Assembly: GCF_033042135.1 (NCBI RefSeq)
Contig: NZ_WBXM01000003.1
Coordinates: forward strand, 1-64,000
Direction of reading: 5' to 3'
DNA: 64,000 bases
Source: Haloechinothrix sp033042135
Lineage (GTDB): Bacteria > Actinomycetota > Actinomycetes > Mycobacteriales > Pseudonocardiaceae
The notes under the pieces were generated by a model, which was not told where the DNA came from, made no database searches, and was given only the letters and a program-made list of their open reading frames with translations. Made by a program: the position numbers and the translations under genes. Position 1 is the first letter of the stretch. Every line of letters starts with the position of its first letter. Positions 59,426 to 64,000 of the stretch are shown in pieces.

Positions 59426-59878
59426 GTGCGGGTATTCACCGGGCTGGACGAGCTGGCCGCGGCGACGGGTGAGCACCTGGGATACAGCGACTGGCTGGAG
59501 ATCACCCAGCAGCGGGTGAACCAGTTCGCCGATGCCACCGATGATCACCAGTGGATCCACGTCGACGTCGAGCGCGCGGCACGGGGACCGTTCGGTGGCA
59601 CTGTCGCGCACGGATACCTCACGCTCTCGCTCATCCCGCACCTGGCACATCAGGTCTACCGGGTGGACGGCCTGAGCATGGGCGTCAATTACGGGTTGAA
59701 CAAGGTGCGCTTCCCCTCGGCGGTTCCGGTGGGCTCGCGCGTGCGAGCGGGGCTGGAGCTGGTGGAGGTCACCCGAGGGGAGCAGGGCGCGCAGGTCGTC
59801 ACGCGGGTGACCATCGAACTCGAAGACGCGCAGAAACCGGCGTGTGTGGCCGAGACCGTCGCGTTGCTAGTGCCCTGA
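59426..59878 (+). CDS. MaoC-like (R)-specific enoyl-CoA hydratase
   Basis: 150 residues of the hotdog fold. The hydratase-2 motif is present: QFADATDDHQWIHVD (Asp and His) followed by GGTVAHGYLTLSLIP. It hydrates trans-2-enoyl-CoA. GTG start behind GGAAGGGAG. First gene of an operon with a kinase-like protein and an acyl-CoA dehydrogenase. Confidence 0.86.
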   Translation: MRVFTGLDELAAATGEHLGYSDWLEITQQRVNQFADATDDHQWIHVDVERAARGPFGGTVAHGYLTLSLIPHLAHQVYRVDGLSMGVNYGLNKVRFPSAVPVGSRVRAGLELVEVTRGEQGAQVVTRVTIELEDAQKPACVAETVALLVP

Positions 59879-59903
59879 TCAGCGACCGAGCAGGGGAGTG
59901 TCG

Positions 59904-60965
59904 ATGAGTGATGCCGTGTCGTCGGAGCCGTCGGAGCCGTCGGAGCCGTCGGAGCTGCCGGGGCTGGACCTGGCCGCGTTGCGGGAGTACCTGGACGGCG
60001 CCGTTCCTGGCTTGGTCGCTGGACCGTTGCGTGGGGAGTTGATCACCGGTGGCCGGTCGAACTTGACCTACCGTGTCACCGATGGTGTTTCGTCCTGGGT
60101 GGTGCGCAGGCCGCCGCTGGGGCATGTGCTGGCGACCGCGCACGACATGGGCCGGGAGTACCGGGTGATCAGCGCGCTGGCGGGTTCGGAGGTTCCCGTT
60201 CCCGCCACCGTCGTGCTGTGCGAGGACACTGCCGTTCTCGGCGCGCCGTTCTATGTCATGGAGCGCGTCGCGGGCCGGACCTACCGCAGGGACACGGAGT
60301 TGCGCGAGCTCGGTCGTGAGCGGACCCGATCGATCAGCGCCGGCATGGTGGAGGTACTGGCGCGGCTGCACGCGGTGGATCCGCACGCGGTCGGGCTGGG
60401 CGATTTCGGTAGGCCCGAGGGATTCCTCGAGCGCCAGGTGCGGCGCTGGCGCAAGCAGCTGGACGCCTCCCGCAGCAGGGAGGTGCCCGGTATCGACGAG
60501 CTCCACGTGCGCCTGGAGCGCCGGGTTCCCGCGGACGCGCCGCCCGCGATCGTGCACGGTGACTACCGGCTGGACAACTTGCTGATCGACGATGCCGACG
60601 AGGTCGCCGCGGTGCTGGATTGGGAGATGGCCACCCTCGGGGATCCGCTTACCGACGTGGCGCTGCTGGCGACCTACCGCGGCCTGTCGGAGATCCGGGG
60701 TTCGGACGCGGTGGCCGATGCCGGTGACGCTCCGGGGTTCCTGGAACCGGGCGAGATGCTGGCAGCCTACGCGGCCGCGTCCGGGCGCAGCCTGCCCGAC
60801 ATGGGCTTCTATCTCGGGCTGGCGCACTTCAAGCTGGCCGTGATCCTGGAAGGGATCCACTACCGGTACACCCAAGGCGCGACCGTCGGCTCCGGCTTCG
60901 AATCAGTGGGTGCGGTCGTGGAACCGATCGTGGCGTCCGGTCTGGACGCGGTGAAGGAGAGCTGA
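59904..60965 (+). CDS. APH-family phosphotransferase linked to acyl-CoA dehydrogenase
   Basis: 353 residues. Kinase-like features: RSNLTYRV, the Brenner motif VHGDYRLDNLL and the metal Asp in VLDWEMATLGDP. This is the ACAD10/ACAD11-type aminoglycoside phosphotransferase domain. An N-terminal SEP tripeptide repeat precedes the domain. Its stop overlaps the acyl-CoA dehydrogenase start (TGATG). In the human proteins the two domains are fused and phosphorylate 4-hydroxyacyl-CoA; the same role is inferred here. GTG 59898 is an alternative start. Confidence 0.86.
   Translation: MSDAVSSEPSEPSEPSELPGLDLAALREYLDGAVPGLVAGPLRGELITGGRSNLTYRVTDGVSSWVVRRPPLGHVLATAHDMGREYRVISALAGSEVPVPATVVLCEDTAVLGAPFYVMERVAGRTYRRDTELRELGRERTRSISAGMVEVLARLHAVDPHAVGLGDFGRPEGFLERQVRRWRKQLDASRSREVPGIDELHVRLERRVPADAPPAIVHGDYRLDNLLIDDADEVAAVLDWEMATLGDPLTDVALLATYRGLSEIRGSDAVADAGDAPGFLEPGEMLAAYAAASGRSLPDMGFYLGLAHFKLAVILEGIHYRYTQGATVGSGFESVGAVVEPIVASGLDAVKES
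59922..59957 (+). repeat. 9-bp repeat in the kinase gene N-terminus
   Basis: TCGGAGCCG occurs three times plus a variant TCGGAGCTG, coding SEP repeats. In frame, so copy number could vary without frameshift. Confidence 0.9.
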
Positions 60966-62182
60966 TGGATTTCGCGTTCGACGAGCGCACCGAGGAGTTG
61001 CGGGCGCGGCTGACGGCGTTCATGGACGAGTGCGTTTACCCGGCGGAGCCGGAGTTCGCCAGGCAGCTGACCCGGCGCGAGCACCCGTGGGCCACGGTGC
61101 CAGTGGTCGCCGAGCTCAAGCAGCAGGCGCGTGCCAGGGGGCTGTGGAACTTCTTCCTGCCCGGCGACGACGGTGCCGGGCTGACGAACCTGCAGTACGC
61201 CCCGCTGGCCGAGATCACCGGGCGTAGCCCTCGCCTGGCGCCGGTGGCGCTGAACTGTTCCGCGCCGGACACTGGCAACATGGAGGTGCTGTCCATGTTC
61301 GGCACCGAGCGGCAGCGGAAGGAGTGGCTGGAGCCGCTGCTGGACGGCCGCATCCGCTCGGCGTTCGCGATGACCGAGCCGGAGGTGGCCTCCTCCGATG
61401 CGACCAACATCGCCACCAGCATCACCCGCGACGGCGACGAGTACGTCATCAATGGTCGCAAGTGGTGGATCACCGGGGCGTTGAACCCCGAGGCAGCGGT
61501 ATTCATCGTGATGGGCAAGACGGACCCGGAAGCCGATCCCCACCGCCAGCAGAGCATGATCCTGGTGCCGCGTGAGACGCCGGGGCTGACGATCGAGCGT
61601 GGCATGACGGTGTTCGGTTACGACGACAGCGACCACGGCGGACACGCCGAGCTGTCCTTCTCGGACGTGCGGGTACCGGCGGATAATCTGATCGGCAACG
61701 AGGGCGACGGGTTCGCCATCGCGCAGGCCAGGCTCGGGCCGGGACGGATCCACCACTGTATGCGTTCGATCGGCATCGCCGAACGCGCGCTCGAGCTGAC
61801 CTGCCAGCGCGCGGGCGATCGCGTCGCCTTCGGTCGTCCGCTCGGCGAGCAGGGCGTGATCCGTGACTGGGTCGCCGAGACGCGGGTACGGATCGAGCAG
61901 CTGCGGCTGCTCGTACTCAAAGCCGCGTGGCTGATGGACACCGAGGGCAACCGGGCCGCGCACACCGAGATCCAGGCCATCAAGGTCGCCACCCCGGCCA
62001 CTGTGGAATGGATCCTCGACAAGGCTATCCAGATCCACGGCGCCGCCGGGTTGAGCCAGGACACCCCGCTGGCCGAATGGTACGCGGGCATCCGCACCCT
62101 CCGCTTCGCCGACGGCCCCGACGAGGTGCACAAAGCCTCCCTTGGCCGCAAGGAACTCCGCAAACACCAGCGGACCGGCTGA
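60965..62182 (+). CDS. Acyl-CoA dehydrogenase (ACAD10/11-like)
   Basis: 405 residues: FAMTEPEVASSDATNI (FAD contact), KWWITGALNP, RVAFGRPLGEQG, and DGPDEVHKASLGRKEL with the presumed catalytic Glu. Long N-terminal helical domain. It follows the kinase-like gene with a one-base overlap, so it probably oxidises or dehydrates a hydroxylated acyl-CoA after phosphorylation. Confidence 0.88.
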   Translation: MDFAFDERTEELRARLTAFMDECVYPAEPEFARQLTRREHPWATVPVVAELKQQARARGLWNFFLPGDDGAGLTNLQYAPLAEITGRSPRLAPVALNCSAPDTGNMEVLSMFGTERQRKEWLEPLLDGRIRSAFAMTEPEVASSDATNIATSITRDGDEYVINGRKWWITGALNPEAAVFIVMGKTDPEADPHRQQSMILVPRETPGLTIERGMTVFGYDDSDHGGHAELSFSDVRVPADNLIGNEGDGFAIAQARLGPGRIHHCMRSIGIAERALELTCQRAGDRVAFGRPLGEQGVIRDWVAETRVRIEQLRLLVLKAAWLMDTEGNRAAHTEIQAIKVATPATVEWILDKAIQIHGAAGLSQDTPLAEWYAGIRTLRFADGPDEVHKASLGRKELRKHQRTG

Positions 62183-62241
62183 GCCGCGGCCGTCCGCGAG
62201 ATTCATCGCCACCCCCAAGCGACACGCCTATATGGGAGTCG

Positions 62242-62269
62242 TTGCTCCGGCGGCCCCAACATGTAGGGT
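62242..62269 (+). promoter_or_regulatory. Possible promoter of the riboswitch-nrdA transcript
   Basis: TTGCTC (62242-62247), a 16-bp spacer and TAGGGT (62264-62269), immediately before the conserved riboswitch core. The match is moderate. Confidence 0.35.
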
Positions 62270-62465
62270 GCATGCTGCCGATGGTTCACCGGGTGCCGCC
62301 GCACCCGGTGTGGCAACAGGGAACCCGGTGCGAATCCGGGACTGCCCCGCAGCGGTGAGTGGGAACGACCGCCGTCATCACGCACTGGGCGCGCCGCGCC
62401 TGGGAAGCGACGGCCAGTAGGAACGGCCGGCGTGGCCGAACGCCCGCGAGTCCGAAGACCTGCCA
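62264..62465 (+). promoter_or_regulatory. Adenosylcobalamin riboswitch
   Basis: Conserved elements in order: AGGGTGCATGC, GATGGTTCACCGGGTG, the core GGGAACCCGGTGCGAATCC with GGGACTGCCCCGC, a B12-box variant around CACTGGGCGC and TGGGAAG, and the 3' closing GAGTCCGAAGACCTGCC. It precedes nrdA by about 175 nt, matching the known Streptomyces arrangement in which B12 shuts off class Ia ribonucleotide reductase. Confidence 0.9.
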
Positions 62466-62470
62466 TCGGT

Positions 62471-62492
62471 GCGCGCACCACGCGGTGCGCGC
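62471..62492 (+). terminator. Hairpin directly after the riboswitch
   Basis: GCGCGCACC-ACGC-GGTGCGCGC, a perfect 9-bp stem with a 4-nt loop starting 6 nt after the aptamer. No U-tract. It is a candidate B12-dependent terminator or expression platform. Confidence 0.55.
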
Positions 62493-62640
62493 CGTCCGGG
62501 ACCTCGAGGGTGGGTCCGCGCAGGCGATCCGGTGGCACCGGGAGCCGGCCGTGCCGGTGGCCGGGGTGGTCATCGCGCTCTCGCGCGCTCGCGTCGAGGT
62601 ACCGGGCATCGTCGTTCGAGCTCGCGAGAGGAGAGCAACG

Positions 62641-64000
62641 GTGACCGAAACGCTGTACGCCGCACCATCGCCCCCCGAGGTGTCGATCGTCGACGCCGGG
62701 GGAGCGCGGTACCCGCTGGACGCTAGCCGGGTGCGGGCGGTGGTCGAGCAGGCCTGTAGGGACGTGGACGGGGTGGATCCGGCCGCGGTGCTGGACGCCT
62801 GTTGGCCGTGCCTGTACGACGGGATGAGCGCCGCGGAACTCGACGAGGCACTTGTCATGAGCGCGCGCACGCTGATCGAGACCGAACCCGGGTACTCCCG
62901 GGTGACCGCGCGGTTGCTGCTGGACACGCTGCGCGGGGAGGCACTGTCCTACCTGGCGGCTGCCGTAGCTGGCGGGTCGACCGCTGAGCGACCTGGCGCG
63001 TCGCACCGGCCGGATCAGGAGCAGATGCGTGAACGTTACCCCGGTTACTTCACCGCGTTCGTACATCGCGCCGTCGAGCTGGGCCAGCTCGATCCCGCGA
63101 TGGCGCGGTTCGACCTGGCACGGGTGGGCGCTGCGCTGGTGCCGGACAGGGACCTCAGTTTCGAGTTCCTCGGGCTGCGCACCCTGTACGACCGGTACCT
63201 GCTGCACGACGGTGGGATCCGTTACGAGCTGCCACAGGCGTTCTTCATGCGGGTGGCCATGGGGCTGGCGCTTCGCGAGGACGACCCCGACCGCCGAGCC
63301 GTGGAGTTCTACGAGCTGCTGTCGACGTTCCGCTTCATGGCATCCACACCGACGCTGTTCAACGCGGGCACCACGCGCCCCCAGCTGTCCTCATGCTTCT
63401 TGACCACTGTAGACGACAGCCTGGACGCGATCTTCCGTTCGTACCGGAACAACGCGTTGCTCGCGAAGTACTCGGGCGGGTTGGGCAACGACTGGACGCC
63501 GGTGCGCGGGCTCGGTGCACACATCGCGGGCACCAACGGGAAATCGCAGGGCGTCGTGCCGTTCCTCAAGATCGCCAACGACACCGCGATCGCGGTCAAC
63601 CAGGGAGGCAAGCGTAAGGGTGCGGCCTGTGCCTACCTGGAGACCTGGCACATCGACATCGAAGAGTTCCTCGAACTGCGCAAGAACACCGGGGACGAGC
63701 GCAGGCGGACCCACGACATGAACACCGCGAACTGGGTGCCGGACGAGTTCCTCCGGCGGGTCGTCACCGACGGCGAGTGGACGTTGTTCTCCCCCGACGA
63801 GGTACCCGACTTGCACGAGCTCTACGGCCACGCGTTCGCCGAGCGCTACCGCGCCTACGAGCACGCGGCGCGACGCGGCGAGATCCGCGTGCACCGGACG
63901 GTGCGGGCGGTTGACCTCTGGCGGCGCATGCTGACCATGCTGTTCGAGACCGGCCACCCGTGGATCACCTTCAAGGATCCCTGCAACCTGCGCTCACCGC
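62641..64000 (+). CDS. nrdA: Ribonucleoside-diphosphate reductase class Ia, alpha subunit (3' partial)
   Basis: 453 codons are visible, open at the right edge. An N-terminal ATP-cone-like allosteric domain (about 12-105) is followed by the catalytic barrel: ASTPTLFNAGTTRPQLSSCF with redox Cys252, NDTAIAVNQGGKRKGA, and the final DPCNLRSP leading to the active-site loop. It reduces ribonucleoside diphosphates. GAGAGGAGAG precedes GTG 62641. The upstream B12 riboswitch implies a B12-dependent class II enzyme elsewhere in the genome. Confidence 0.9.
   Translation, partial: MTETLYAAPSPPEVSIVDAGGARYPLDASRVRAVVEQACRDVDGVDPAAVLDACWPCLYDGMSAAELDEALVMSARTLIETEPGYSRVTARLLLDTLRGEALSYLAAAVAGGSTAERPGASHRPDQEQMRERYPGYFTAFVHRAVELGQLDPAMARFDLARVGAALVPDRDLSFEFLGLRTLYDRYLLHDGGIRYELPQAFFMRVAMGLALREDDPDRRAVEFYELLSTFRFMASTPTLFNAGTTRPQLSSCFLTTVDDSLDAIFRSYRNNALLAKYSGGLGNDWTPVRGLGAHIAGTNGKSQGVVPFLKIANDTAIAVNQGGKRKGAACAYLETWHIDIEEFLELRKNTGDERRRTHDMNTANWVPDEFLRRVVTDGEWTLFSPDEVPDLHELYGHAFAERYRAYEHAARRGEIRVHRTVRAVDLWRRMLTMLFETGHPWITFKDPCNLRSP

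Noticed and set aside
62222..62239. Possible NrdR box (ACAC...TATAT...) before the riboswitch
   Set aside because: Spacing and the second half do not fit the NrdR palindrome, and no paired second box was found.
62320..62345. GTGCGAATCC resembling a tRNA T-arm
   Set aside because: It belongs to the conserved core of the cobalamin riboswitch; no tRNA cloverleaf surrounds it.

Overview
The window is a GC-rich (roughly 70% by eye), gene-dense chromosomal stretch of an actinobacterium, most likely a member of the Pseudonocardiaceae. The family level is an inference from the gene types: a DUF222/HNH endonuclease, PucR regulators, an ImmA/IrrE plus MAB_1171c-type membrane protein, PIN-type toxin modules, a B12-riboswitch-controlled class Ia ribonucleotide reductase, GTG starts and 4-bp ATGA/GTGA gene overlaps. 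No rRNA, tRNA, CRISPR array, insertion sequence or prophage was seen.

Layout. 0-2.6 kb: 3' end of an HNH endonuclease gene, a lactate-2-monooxygenase-like flavoenzyme and a VapBC module. 2.6-13 kb: a homoprotocatechuate (3,4-dihydroxyphenylacetate) meta-cleavage operon (hpaD, hpaE, a DapA-like lyase, a FAH-RraA fusion and an MBL-fold hydrolase) with a LysR regulator, and a divergent SsuABC/TauABC-type importer. Two copies of TAGA-N5-TCTA sit before the operon and before lysR. 13.1-19.3 kb: a second VapBC pair, a YtcJ-like amidohydrolase divergent from an IclR regulator, a secreted protein, and an SDR divergent from an acetoacetate-decarboxylase-like protein.

19.3-43.8 kb is a polyamine catabolic supercluster. 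It holds GABA transaminase plus an aldehyde dehydrogenase (with a PucR regulator), a class III aminotransferase plus malonate/methylmalonate-semialdehyde dehydrogenase (second PucR regulator; probably beta-alanine), a PuuB-like oxidase, a PotABCD importer in one operon with a gamma-aminobutyraldehyde dehydrogenase, a putrescine aminotransferase, two AsnC/Lrp regulators, a second gamma-aminobutyraldehyde dehydrogenase, agmatine deiminase and N-carbamoylputrescine amidase, and an NCS1 permease with a tiny membrane protein. Together they could take agmatine or putrescine to GABA and then to succinate, and C3 amino acids to acetyl-CoA. Three intergenic regions here carry a degenerate motif repeated at 31-bp steps, a probable AsnC/Lrp operator array.

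43.8-64 kb is mixed. It has a third VapBC pair, a DUF952-cupin fusion, flavoprotein oxidoreductases, a hotdog thioesterase behind a KstR-like box, a VOC protein with a methyltransferase, a NUDIX hydrolase, an alpha/beta hydrolase, and a translationally coupled ImmA metallopeptidase / 7-TM protein / cytochrome P450 operon. These are followed by an SDR and quinone oxidoreductase pair, an M20 amidohydrolase, and a MaoC / APH-like kinase / acyl-CoA dehydrogenase operon. Last comes an adenosylcobalamin riboswitch ahead of nrdA, which runs off the window.
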